This document shows, piece after piece, positions 50,834 through 58,223 of a stretch of DNA of 64,000 nt. The position numbers and the translations under genes were made by a program. The first letter of the stretch is position 1. Each line of letters opens with the position of its first letter. This DNA comes from Shewanella japonica (lineage in GTDB: Bacteria > Pseudomonadota > Gammaproteobacteria > Enterobacterales > Shewanellaceae): positions 2,215,001-2,279,000 of the forward strand of contig NZ_CP020472.1 in assembly GCF_002075795.1 (NCBI RefSeq), read 5' to 3'. The notes under the pieces were generated by a model. That model was not told the origin of the DNA. It saw only the letters and a list, made by a program, of their open reading frames with translations, and made no database searches.

Positions 50834-51145
50834 CTATTTTGCATTGGGCCAAGTATAAACACCGTTATTTATGTAATATGACTTTAACTTAGGCATACAA
50901 CGTTTTTTAAACAATTGAGGTACATCGCCATAGCGTTTTTCATAGATACGAACAGCTAAAATACGTCGAGAACGCCAAATAAAAAAACTAGCATGACCTT
51001 GGCGGAGTAATTTAGCTTCCCGTGTGGCAAACCTTTTAATTAATGTTTGGAGTTGCCTTTTATTTAATTGCTGCCAAATGAGTCCCTTCAATAAAGGACT
51101 ACCTTTAAGCAATTTATACTTACACTTAATACCCAAATTCTCCAA
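50834..51145 (-). CDS. Cassette-encoded basic hypothetical protein (103 aa)
   Basis: The start lies 5 bp inside the boundary formed by attC 2, as expected for the first gene of a cassette. The 103-residue product is very basic (many Lys/Arg, pattern LNKRQLQTLIKRFATREAKLLRQG) and ends YYINNGVYTWPNAK; nucleic-acid binding is possible but unproven. No attC separates it from the downstream DUF7003-like gene (51-bp gap), so one cassette may carry both, or an attC was lost. Confidence 0.6.
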   Translation of the reverse strand: MENLGIKCKYKLLKGSPLLKGLIWQQLNKRQLQTLIKRFATREAKLLRQGHASFFIWRSRRILAVRIYEKRYGDVPQLFKKRCMPKLKSYYINNGVYTWPNAK

Positions 51146-51149
51146 TAAA

Positions 51150-51224
51150 GCTAACGCCCGCTTAAGCGGACAAAAATTGTTTGTTAAAATGTTGCGGAAC
51201 GAAAACAGCCAACTGTTTTTTGTT
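51150..51224 (-). other. Integron attC site 2, left part (interrupted by an IS110 element)
   Basis: On the minus strand this part reads AACAGTTGGCTG ... TCCGCTTAAGCGGGCGTTAGC, with a GTTAGC end at 51150-51155. The R'' end is missing here and resumes beyond the insertion at 52443 (ACATAAC). Joining the flanks at TTGTT gives a complete site of about 80 bp. Confidence 0.8.
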
Positions 51225-51466
51225 CTTATTAATTAGCTTGTATGGATAATAAACCCACCTAATTTACAAATACTTCCCTGTTTCGGGTAATGTGAGACCC
51301 AGGCTTTAGCTGCAACTAAAGCTTTCCTTGTCGTAGTTCGATTGATTGCTGGCTCCTCTATTGAGAGACCGATAACAAGAAAGAACGCGACAAAGGACTC
51401 CAAGCAAAACACTCGAATAGTCTACTGGGTCTCGAACCCGCATTTGCAAGCAAGAGTTAGCTTATT
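51225..51466 (+). ncRNA. Candidate bridge RNA region of the IS110 element
   Basis: The left non-coding end has a clear hairpin (GCTTTAG 51303-51309 with CTAAAGC 51316-51322) and further short pairings. In IS110-subgroup elements this region encodes the RNA that pairs with target and donor DNA; that function here is inferred from position and element type. The guide loops were not mapped. Confidence 0.45.
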
Positions 51467-52417
51467 ATGAATTCAAAAACTAATCAAAACATTAACATCG
51501 GTGTCGATACGGGTAAGTTTCAGCTCGATATTTATATCCGACCACTCGATATCTTTTTCAACGTCAAAAACAATGAGAAAGGCATTAAAGAAGCTGTTAA
51601 CCTCATCAAGAAACACCATCCTGAACGTATTGTTATTGAAGCAACAGGTCGCTTAGAAATGCCATTTATCATGGCCTGCGCTGAAGCAAATCTGCCCTTC
51701 GTTATTGCGAACCCAATACATATAAAACGATTTGCTGGTGCCATTGGTCAAAAAGCTAAAACAGACAGGCTAGATGCGCAGCTCATCGCTCATTATGGAG
51801 ATGCGATTAAGCCTAAGCTATCTACTTTAAAGCCTGACATCATGCAGGCTATGAGCTATTTAGTCTCAAGACGCAATCAAATTATGGCAATGCAAACGAT
51901 GGAGAAGAACAGGCTGCAAATTCTGCCGAAAGAGGTCGCGATGACCATCAAACCTATCTTAACTGTATTTAAAAATCAGATAGAAAAGATAGAAGCAAAA
52001 ATAGTTAAACTCATCGAGTCCAACCCCGACTACCAAGCCAAAAATATCATTCTACAAAGCATGAAAGGAATAGGTAAAATCGCCGCTGCTTCAATCATCA
52101 GTAACCTGCCTGAACTTGGATATATTAATAATAAAGAAGCGAGTTCATTAGTTGGTGTTGCACCAATGAATAAAGAAAGTGGTCGTTTCAAAGGCCAACG
52201 AAAAATTCAAGGTGGACGGCATCAGGTCAGGACTGTTTTGTATATGGCAATGATGTCAGCCATACAATCAAACCCTGTTTTTAAAGAAACTTACCAACGT
52301 TTAGTCGAAGCCGGAAAACCAAAGAAAGTAGCTATTATTGCCTGTATTAGAAAGATGGTCGTGACGCTTAATTCAATGCTAAGAGATGGTGTGATGTGGG
52401 AAGCGCCAAAAGCTTGA
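51467..52417 (+). CDS. IS110-family transposase/recombinase
   Basis: This 316-residue protein has an N-terminal RuvC-like DEDD domain (Asp in IGVDTGKFQLD, Glu in IVIEATG, Asp pair in KAKTDRLDAQLIAHY) and a C-terminal Transposase_20 domain with MKGIGKIAAASII and ESGRFKGQRKIQGGRHQVRTVLYMAM, which holds the conserved Ser. It would insert the element at a site chosen by a bridge RNA. Length is at the short end for the family. All motifs are intact, so the element may be active. Confidence 0.95.
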   Translation: MNSKTNQNINIGVDTGKFQLDIYIRPLDIFFNVKNNEKGIKEAVNLIKKHHPERIVIEATGRLEMPFIMACAEANLPFVIANPIHIKRFAGAIGQKAKTDRLDAQLIAHYGDAIKPKLSTLKPDIMQAMSYLVSRRNQIMAMQTMEKNRLQILPKEVAMTIKPILTVFKNQIEKIEAKIVKLIESNPDYQAKNIILQSMKGIGKIAAASIISNLPELGYINNKEASSLVGVAPMNKESGRFKGQRKIQGGRHQVRTVLYMAMMSAIQSNPVFKETYQRLVEAGKPKKVAIIACIRKMVVTLNSMLRDGVMWEAPKA

Positions 52418-52445
52418 AATTAGCTATTGACGCCATAGTCTCTTG

Positions 52446-52823
52446 TTATGTTTCATTATTGCACACCAAAAGCTCAGATACTTGCTCTTTATTAGGCTGG
52501 AATGGCGCACAAATAATTTTAATTAAATCCACTTTTTCTTTTTCACTTAGATCAATCCAAACCTCAGTTTCTTTGATTCGCTTTTTGATATTTTCGAAGC
52601 CAACCCATTCAGAATCTAAGCCTCTAATACTTGCCCAATGTTCTGCTTGTTCGGGTTCATTTTGCTCTTTTAGAGTTTTGATAATATTATCGAATATCTG
52701 GTTTGAAAGGTTAGCTAAAATTTCACTATAAGGAATAGGCCCATCTTTAGGTTCTTCACTGAATTTAGCTTCTACAATTGCTCTATGTAAGGCCATAAGA
52801 TCAGAGTCTTTGTTGATTTCCAT
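52446..52823 (-). CDS. Cassette-encoded hypothetical protein (125 aa)
   Basis: This 125-residue acidic protein (IPYSEILANLSNQIFDNIIKTLKEQ, later WVGFENIKKRIKETEVWIDLSEKEKVDL) looks all-helical and soluble. I recognise no family. It starts 30 bp after the end of attC 3 with GGAGA upstream, and its stop coincides with the beginning of attC 2 (interrupted by the IS110 element), so it is a complete cassette gene. Confidence 0.72.
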   Translation of the reverse strand: MEINKDSDLMALHRAIVEAKFSEEPKDGPIPYSEILANLSNQIFDNIIKTLKEQNEPEQAEHWASIRGLDSEWVGFENIKKRIKETEVWIDLSEKEKVDLIKIICAPFQPNKEQVSELLVCNNET

Positions 52824-52853
52824 ATTGCCAATATCTCCGATAGTCTGATAGAA

Positions 52854-52949
52854 ACATAACGCCCTGTTAAGGGGCTGATAATTGTTGGCTAAAATGTGTA
52901 GCGAAGCGAAACCGAGCCAACTGTTAGCAGTCCCGCTTGAACAGCTTGA
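52854..52949 (-). other. Integron attC site 3, main part (interrupted by an IS1111-type element)
   Basis: On the minus strand the site reads AAGCTGTTCAAGCGGGACTG ... AGCCCCTTAACAGGGCGTTATGT. The arms CTGTTCAAGCGGG and CCCCTTAACAG pair with two extra bases in one arm, the bulged structure typical of attC bottom strands. The R'' end (ACTTAAC) lies beyond the insertion at 54555-54561; rejoining gives a site of about 105 bp. Confidence 0.8.
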
Positions 52950-53025
52950 TAATCATTGAGCCTCCTCCCTAGCAAGCCGCATCAGCGGTATGCTTAAGGT
53001 GACCAAACCAACAGGAGAAAGCTCA

Positions 53026-54069
53026 ATGAGATTTTATAATAACTCACATCCATACTACTGTGGTATTGATTTACATGCACGTTTACTTTATGTCTGCATC
53101 ATTGATTCTAAAGGGGAAGTTGTCGCTCACAAAAAGATTGGGGCTAACAAAGATGACTTACTACTCATACTCGAACCCTATATCGGCAATGTCATTGTCG
53201 GGGTTGAGTGCATGCATTGTTGGTACTGGGTATCTGATTGGTGTGCCGAACTCGGCATCGACTTTGTTCTAGGCCATGCCCTTTATATGAAGGCCATTCA
53301 CGGTGGTAAAACCAAGAACGATAAAATCGATTCTTTTAAAATTGCCACACTACTACGTGGTGGCAACTTTCCAATTGCCTACGATTATCCAAGTGAAATG
53401 CGTGCTGCCCGAGATCTGTTGCGTCGACGAATGAAGATTGTCCGTCACGGCGCCATGCTCAAAGGTCATGTGGTTAACACCAACAGCCAATACAACTTGC
53501 CAGCCACTGACCTAAACCTTAAAAATATCTCTGCTAGACAAAAGCTACGCGAGCAATATCAAAACCCTATCGTGCAGCGTAATATCGATTTAGACATGGC
53601 TCTCCTTGATTGCTATGCCAAGGAACTAGCTCAAGTTGAATGGTTCATTGAAAAGCAGGCTAAAAACCATAACCCAGTGTATCTAGAATTGCTTAAAACC
53701 GTACCAGGTATTGGTAAGATTTTATCGCTAACAATTTTGTATGAAATCGGTGATGTAGCCCGATTTGAATCGGTACAAAAATTTGCCTCATACTCTCGTT
53801 TAGTCAAATGCAAAGCTGAGTCTGCGGGCAAAACCTATGGCACTAATGGCAATAAAATCGGTAATGCTCATTTAAAGTGGGCATTCTCTGAAGCTGCTGT
53901 GCTCTACCTGCGAGGCAATGATAAAGCCCGTCATTATCTTAATCGATTACAAAAGAGAATGAGTAAGGCTAAGGCATTATCAGCACTGGCTCATAAGCTT
54001 GGCCGCTGTGTTTATTTCATGTTGAAGAACAAAACGGTGTTTGATGAACAACGATTCTTAAAAGGATAA
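53026..54069 (+). CDS. IS110/IS1111-family transposase
   Basis: The ATG at 53026 (MRFYNNSHPYYCGIDLHARLLYVCIID) has AGGAGA upstream and is preferred over the longer frame from 52990; 347 residues. The DEDD domain is intact (Asp in CGIDLHA, Glu in VGVECMH, Asp pair in KTKNDKIDSFKIA), followed by helix-hairpin-helix LLKTVPGIGKILSLTILYEIG and the Ser-containing AESAGKTYGTNGNKIGNAHLKWAF. It is only distantly related to the transposase at 51467. It acts on the attC 3-inserted element and may be active. Confidence 0.95.
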   Translation: MRFYNNSHPYYCGIDLHARLLYVCIIDSKGEVVAHKKIGANKDDLLLILEPYIGNVIVGVECMHCWYWVSDWCAELGIDFVLGHALYMKAIHGGKTKNDKIDSFKIATLLRGGNFPIAYDYPSEMRAARDLLRRRMKIVRHGAMLKGHVVNTNSQYNLPATDLNLKNISARQKLREQYQNPIVQRNIDLDMALLDCYAKELAQVEWFIEKQAKNHNPVYLELLKTVPGIGKILSLTILYEIGDVARFESVQKFASYSRLVKCKAESAGKTYGTNGNKIGNAHLKWAFSEAAVLYLRGNDKARHYLNRLQKRMSKAKALSALAHKLGRCVYFMLKNKTVFDEQRFLKG

Positions 54070-54552
54070 GTCGCGCAATAAGGTGAGCTGAACACCTAAC
54101 TAGATACTCTTGAAAAAGAGAAGCGAGCATGACTGTGAATGATGTGACTAATGAAGCAATGACTTCTCACCATCATCACTATGCCAAATGCGATTTAAGC
54201 TACATCGACTTGATTAGACACCTTATTGGCGCGCATTAATGAGTACAATCACCAAAGTCGTTTACACCTTAAATGAGCCTGAAACTAACTGTGCACAAAG
54301 CACCTCTGACTTGAATAGTGCCATCTTAGGGTTAACCGATAAATGTCTAGTGCCCCTGATATTTCAAAGGATTGAAAAGCGTCAGGCAGCGATAAGATCG
54401 CACTAAGAGAGCCTCTATATGTGTTTGCTGTAAACGATGATTTGACAGCTAAATGACAGACGAAGTAGATGAATTTGTTGATTGATTTTAATTTGACTGC
54501 AAAAGCAGTCAAATAAGTTAGGCTCGCCTATTGACTGGCGGAAGGCTCATAT
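54070..54552 (+). ncRNA. Candidate seekRNA/bridge RNA region of the IS1111-type element
   Basis: This 483-nt non-coding right end contains a perfect 9-bp hairpin (TTTGACTGC-AAAA-GCAGTCAAA, 54492-54513). In IS1111-group elements the guide RNA is encoded downstream of the transposase. The role here is inferred from that; a 75-codon minus frame inside (54285-54512) is not credible. Confidence 0.45.
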
Positions 54553-54561
54553 GTGTTAAGT
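54553..54561 (-). other. Displaced R'' end of attC 3
   Basis: ACTTAAC on the minus strand (54555-54561, RYYYAAC) lies 2 bp after the stop of the cassette gene at 54564 and directly at the right end of the IS1111-type element; it completes attC 3 when the element is removed. Confidence 0.75.
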
Positions 54562-54563
54562 TG

Positions 54564-54932
54564 CTACTGCACCGTTTGAATATGTTTAGTACCATCAGAT
54601 TTAACCAAAATTGACTCAACAGTGCAAAGATAATTATCACCTGCATAAAACACAAATTTAAGCTTTAGAACACTTACGAACTCCAATTTCATTTCACGTT
54701 TAATTAATATGGAATGAAACTTATCTTTTAATGCGCCAATAGCTGATTTCAATGGTTTATACACTCGCAGATCTTTTGGGTACGAGTTATCTGCCATCAA
54801 ATCTATGACAGCTTCATTAACACCTACTTCTTTGCATAGTTCACCCATATGTGGGTGCAAGTAGCTCAATCCACTTTGAGCGTGATGTGCAATATCGTAC
54901 GCAACACCTTTTAACGGTTTCTGAGATGCCAT
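54564..54932 (-). CDS. Cassette-encoded hypothetical protein (122 aa)
   Basis: This 122-residue protein (MASQKPLKGVAYDIAHHAQSG, SYLHPHMGELCKEVG, then a basic central part) has no signal peptide, membrane helix or motif I can name. AAGGGA precedes its ATG, which is 13 bp after the end of attC 4; its stop is followed at once by the R'' of attC 3. It is a well-formed cassette gene. Confidence 0.75.
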   Translation of the reverse strand: MASQKPLKGVAYDIAHHAQSGLSYLHPHMGELCKEVGVNEAVIDLMADNSYPKDLRVYKPLKSAIGALKDKFHSILIKREMKLEFVSVLKLKFVFYAGDNYLCTVESILVKSDGTKHIQTVQ

Positions 54933-54945
54933 GATTCCCTTAGCA

Positions 54946-55020
54946 ACTTAACGCCCGCATAAGGTGCGGGAAACGCTTGGCTATAATTGGCGAAGAATGA
55001 GCGTCAGCCAAGCGTTGGAC
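54946..55020 (-). other. Integron attC site 4
   Basis: A 75-bp site with GTCCAAC (R'') and GTTAAGT (R') ends on the minus strand, both fitting RYYYAAC/GTTRRRY; inner arms GCTTGGCTG and GTTTCCCGCACC complete the structure. The right end is 18 bp from the start of a group II intron. Confidence 0.85.
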
Positions 55021-55038
55021 GTCACTCTTAATGCTCTT

Positions 55039-57031
55039 GTGTACGCCCAGCATGGGCATGAACTAATGAGGTGAAAGTCCTCTGTAGGAAGATCACCGTT
55101 CAAATAACATATTGTTATTAAACGTTAACTACTAGCGAATGGCAAGGGCTTATCCGTGAGGGTTGGTCTGAAGGAAGCCGCTAGCAAATTTGCGAGCTGA
55201 TGAACAAGAACATCATATGAGGCGTAGGCTAGAGGTGAGTTGGCACAAGACGACGAAACCACGTGATCTAATGGCCACCGTAAATGATGCAGCAGTGCAA
55301 AGAAAGTTCATGTTCTTATCTGGGGAGATCTGCTTAACACGCGATTGGTCATTAACCAGTCAGGCTCTGGTTTATAAGTGCCTTGGCTTTTCAGCGTCAT
55401 CGACTGAAAAGAGCGAATCAGATGGAAACCGATAGCGCATGGCGGGGTAACTCAGCGTGTGATTAAGCAGAAGTCAGCAGATGGCATAGTAGCCCAACGC
55501 CCATCGTAATGGATGGGATAGCATACCCCGCGCTAGCGTTGTGGGTACATGGTGAAGGCCTGAACATTTAGAAGAAGGAGGAGTCTTGTCAAACTTGTCG
55601 ATACCCACTACGTCGCCAGACGATTACTATCGGCAGCGTATTGATATGCAACCGGCCTTCAACCGCGATCTATTTCAACAACTGCTCGAACCTGAAAATC
55701 TACACCGAGCTTGGCGTCAAGTTAAAGCCAATAAAGGTGCGGCGGGCATCGATGGCATGACCATCGAAGCCTTCCCGCTCTGGATGCAACAAGGCGGCTG
55801 GCAACAGTGTAAATATCAATTAGAGCGAGGTGAATACCAACCCTCAGCGGTCAGGCGCGTAGAGATCGACAAACCCGATGGCGGTAAACGCAAATTGGGG
55901 ATCCCTAACGTCATTGACCGTGTGATCCAGCAAGCAATCGCTCAAATACTCACGCCGTTGTTTGACCCCTTTTTCTCGGCGAATAGCTTTGGTTTTAGGC
56001 CGAATAGAAACGCCAAACAAGCGGTACTGCAAGTTAGGGATATTATCAAACAGAAACGTAAATTTGCCGTTGATGTTGATCTGTCCAAGTTCTTTGACCG
56101 AGTTAATCATGATCTCTTGATGACTCAACTTAGGAGCAAGGTGCAGGATAAGCGTCTGTTGGCGCTTATTGGTAAATATCTACGTGCAGGTGTGATGGTC
56201 AATGACCAATTTGAAGCAAGCTTTGAAGGTGTACCTCAAGGCGGGCCACTCTCGCCATTACTATCAAACATTATGTTGGATAGTTTGGATAAAGAGCTGG
56301 AAAGCCGAGAGCATAAATTCGTCCGCTACGCGGACGACTTTATCATTTTGGTAAAGTCACTTCGCGCGGGTGAACGGGTACTAAAGAGCATTACTCGCTA
56401 CCTTGCCATGAAACTAAAATTGGTCGTTAATGAACAGAAAAGCCAAGTGGTTAAGGTAGGAAAAAGTAAGTTCCTCGGGTTTACATTTAACCGAGGAAAG
56501 ATCCAGTGGCATGCTAAAACATTACGCATTTTCAAACAAAAGTTGAGACGGCTAACAAACCGAAATTGGGGCGTAAGCATGGGTTATCAATTGTTTAAGG
56601 TGCGGCAATATATGCAAGGCTGGATTAACTACTTTGGCATCGCTAATGCTTATCAAGGATGTGTCGACTTAGACCATTGGATCCGCCGTCGGGTACGTAT
56701 GTGCTACTGGCGTCAGTGGCGAAAACCACGGACGAAGGTGCAAAATTTACTAAAGCGTGGCGTCAGGATCCAAGCCGCTGTTGCTTGTGGAATCACAAGC
56801 AAAGGCCCATGGAGAAGTTCAAAAACACCAGGGATACAGCAAGCGCTAAGTAATGAGTATCTGAAGAAAGCGGGTTTATGTTCACTAAGAGATGGATGGA
56901 TCGCAGTTCACTATTGTAATAAATAGGCTAACCAGAAAGTTTAGGTTAGGCGTTCTAAATGAACCGCCCTGTGCGGAGCCGCATGCAGGGTGGTGTGGGG
57001 GCTGGAGGCTAGATACCTCCGGCTACCCGAT
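55039..57031 (+). mobile_element. Group II intron (probably class C, attC-associated)
   Basis: About 1,993 bp, from GTGTACGCCCAGC (5' end resembling the GTGYG consensus) to CTACCCGAT at 57031. A domain V-like hairpin (about 56963-56994) and a domain VI-like stem (57001-57023) precede the 3' end. An intron-encoded reverse transcriptase lies in domain IV. Orientation is opposite to the cassette genes, as described for group IIC-attC introns. Removing it restores the end of a cassette gene next to attC 4 (see findings). The ribozyme fold was not computed. Confidence 0.85.
55586..56926 (+). CDS. ltrA: Group II intron reverse transcriptase/maturase
   Basis: This 446-residue protein starts at TTG with a strong GAAGGAGGAG upstream. 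The RT domain has RKLGIPNVIDRVIQQAIAQ, SFGFRPNRNAKQAV, VDLSKFFDRVNHDLL, GVPQGGPLSPLL and catalytic YADD (about residue 248), followed by a maturase domain X (WRQWRKPRTKVQNLLKRGV). There is no HNH endonuclease, which suits class C introns. It is needed for intron splicing and mobility and appears intact. Confidence 0.95.
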   Translation: MSNLSIPTTSPDDYYRQRIDMQPAFNRDLFQQLLEPENLHRAWRQVKANKGAAGIDGMTIEAFPLWMQQGGWQQCKYQLERGEYQPSAVRRVEIDKPDGGKRKLGIPNVIDRVIQQAIAQILTPLFDPFFSANSFGFRPNRNAKQAVLQVRDIIKQKRKFAVDVDLSKFFDRVNHDLLMTQLRSKVQDKRLLALIGKYLRAGVMVNDQFEASFEGVPQGGPLSPLLSNIMLDSLDKELESREHKFVRYADDFIILVKSLRAGERVLKSITRYLAMKLKLVVNEQKSQVVKVGKSKFLGFTFNRGKIQWHAKTLRIFKQKLRRLTNRNWGVSMGYQLFKVRQYMQGWINYFGIANAYQGCVDLDHWIRRRVRMCYWRQWRKPRTKVQNLLKRGVRIQAAVACGITSKGPWRSSKTPGIQQALSNEYLKKAGLCSLRDGWIAVHYCNK

Positions 57032-57434
57032 TAGCTGTACTACCCGACAAATAGCGCCTTTGAACATAAACCAAATGTAACGTAACAAATAATGGTGCAA
57101 TTATAAAAGGCAATAAGTATACATTTGTGCCACCAACTGAATAACTTGCAATTGCTGAAGATATCACACCTAATGCGACATATACTTTAAGCCTTTTAGG
57201 TTTAGTGTTCTCCTGCTCAGGATGCAAAGTTAAAACTAATAAACTTATTGCTCCCCAGAAACCGCACAATCCAAAGAAAACCAATGCCGCATACAAGAGA
57301 ACAATTAGATCCCCAGAAAATAAGCCAACAAAAATTACCGGACTAAACACAACACCTAAAGTTAATAACAATAGTGATGGTGCAAACCCAATCATAAATT
57401 CGATAATGTACGCAAAACGTTTTAATTTATTCAT
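57009..57434 (-). CDS. Cassette-encoded membrane protein, 3' end replaced by intron sequence
   Basis: This 141-residue frame has four predicted transmembrane helices (about residues 9-30, 36-58, 76-94 and 100-118), no recognised family, and an ATG 5 bp after attC 5. Its last seven codons (NRVAGGI) lie in the group II intron. Removing the intron (55039-57031) gives instead KEH and a TAA stop seven bases before attC 4, so the native product would be 137 residues. The change affects only the tail, and the protein is probably still made. Confidence 0.78.
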   Translation of the reverse strand: MNKLKRFAYIIEFMIGFAPSLLLLTLGVVFSPVIFVGLFSGDLIVLLYAALVFFGLCGFWGAISLLVLTLHPEQENTKPKRLKVYVALGVISSAIASYSVGGTNVYLLPFIIAPLFVTLHLVYVQRRYLSGSTANRVAGGI

Positions 57435-57438
57435 GTAC

Positions 57439-57527
57439 AGCTAACAGCGTATTATATAGCTGCTCGATAATCTTCTGGCTAAAATCTAATTTAGCAGTAA
57501 CCATACCAAGCCAACCGACTGTTTAAT
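57439..57527 (-). other. Degenerate integron attC-like site 5
   Basis: Minus strand ends GTTAGCT (R') at 57439-57445 and, at 57521-57527, ATTAAAC in place of RYYYAAC. The middle (ACTGTTTAA ... CCAAGCCAACC ... CTGGCTAAAAT ... GATAATCTTC on the plus strand in reverse order) resembles attC 3. It sits 5 bp from the start of the last cassette gene. It could be the last attC, an eroded one, or a remnant of the attI side. Confidence 0.55.
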
Positions 57528-57690
57528 AATGATAAAAATAAAAAATTAAGACTGATATTATCAATATTAAGCCCGTATAAAGTGAGCGAAATAATAATGT
57601 AGAGGTCTCTTCAACCTTTTATCAATCATCGAAAATTCAATAAGCTAACAGTAAAGTAGATGTTTATTGAGCATAGAATATCGTTTCTTT

Positions 57691-57751
57691 GCTCACTTTG
57701 CTCACTTTGCTCACTTTGCTCACTTTGCTCACTTTGCTCACTTTGCTCACT
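57691..57751. repeat. 9-bp tandem repeat GCTCACTTT, 6.8 copies
   Basis: Six perfect units and a partial seventh lie end to end. No spacer, so this is not a CRISPR array; a variable-number repeat is likely. Confidence 0.95.
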
Positions 57752-58211
57752 GCTCTCTATTTTAGTTATTGGATGTCCACAACTCTTGCCAATTTACTTT
57801 GAGTTAGGATGAGAGGCGCTAACATCTCGATAAATTATTTAGTTAATTTGATAAAAAATACTTCTTTTTTAAATTCACTTCACTTCATTTCACTTATTGA
57901 ATTGTAATCCTCTACCTGTTGTAGGTGACAGGACGGTTGTCACTACCTCTCTCACATATATGTATTCCAGCTGCCTTGTATGTAGGTATATCTATGACAG
58001 CTTGTGTGTTCACACCTGCTAGTGAATGTTAAAAATTCACACGCACTCATCATTTTATGCCAAAGCTGTATGGCAAAAGTTTTAACAGGTTTTTTATCAT
58101 TTTTTCAATTACTTAAGCCATGCTGCTTACGCCTTCTTGTTGATATTTTCTCTCTATTACCATCGCTCAATCTTATCTATTGTTTATTAAATGATAAATT
58201 ATTTAATGTTA

Positions 58212-58223
58212 ATTGTTGACAAT
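58212..58223. promoter_or_regulatory. Candidate GntR operator
   Basis: ATTGT-TG-ACAAT is a short perfect palindrome upstream of the GntR gene, similar to the TNGT...ACNA operators of FadR-type regulators. Short enough to occur by chance. Confidence 0.3.

Larger units (their letters stand above)
51225..52447 (+). mobile_element. IS110-family element inserted into attC 2
   Basis: About 1.22 kb, bounded by TTGTT on both sides (51220-51224 and 52443-52447), with no long terminal inverted repeats, as is usual for IS110. It has a 242-nt non-coding left end, one transposase gene and only about 30 nt after the stop. That asymmetry fits the IS110 subgroup, in which a bridge RNA is made from the left end. 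It sits precisely at the R'' end of attC 2 and abuts the stop codon of the neighbouring cassette gene. Confidence 0.82.
52950..54552 (+). mobile_element. IS1111-type element inserted into attC 3
   Basis: About 1.6 kb. Subterminal inverted repeats begin TGAGCCT (52957) and end AGGCTCA (54549), extending to about 9 of 13 matching positions; about 7 nt lie outside on the left and 3 nt on the right, the asymmetric layout of IS1111-group elements. A short left end, one transposase gene and a 483-nt right non-coding end also fit IS1111. The flanks rejoin into an attC R'' end, as in the published IS1111-attC elements. Exact ends are uncertain by a few bases. Confidence 0.85.
49943..57527 (-). other. 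Integron cassette array lacking an integrase (CALIN-type)
   Basis: Five attC or attC-like sites (49943, 51150, 52854, 54946, 57439) all point the same way on the minus strand, each directly 3' of a small minus-strand gene once inserted elements are removed. No tyrosine recombinase of the IntI type is encoded anywhere in the window, so this is either an isolated cassette cluster or part of a larger integron outside view. With this polarity an attI/intI would be expected to the right, but only a sugar-acid operon is there. Confidence 0.85.

Noticed and set aside
54285..54512. 75-codon minus-strand frame in the right end of the IS1111-type element
   Set aside because: It lies in the region expected to encode the guide RNA and has no family match or start signal.
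55190..55435. 81-codon plus-strand frame upstream of the intron reverse transcriptase
   Set aside because: It is within the ribozyme domains of the group II intron.
58004..58219. 71-codon Leu/Cys-rich frame
   Set aside because: No ribosome-binding site; in a non-coding region with several inverted repeats.
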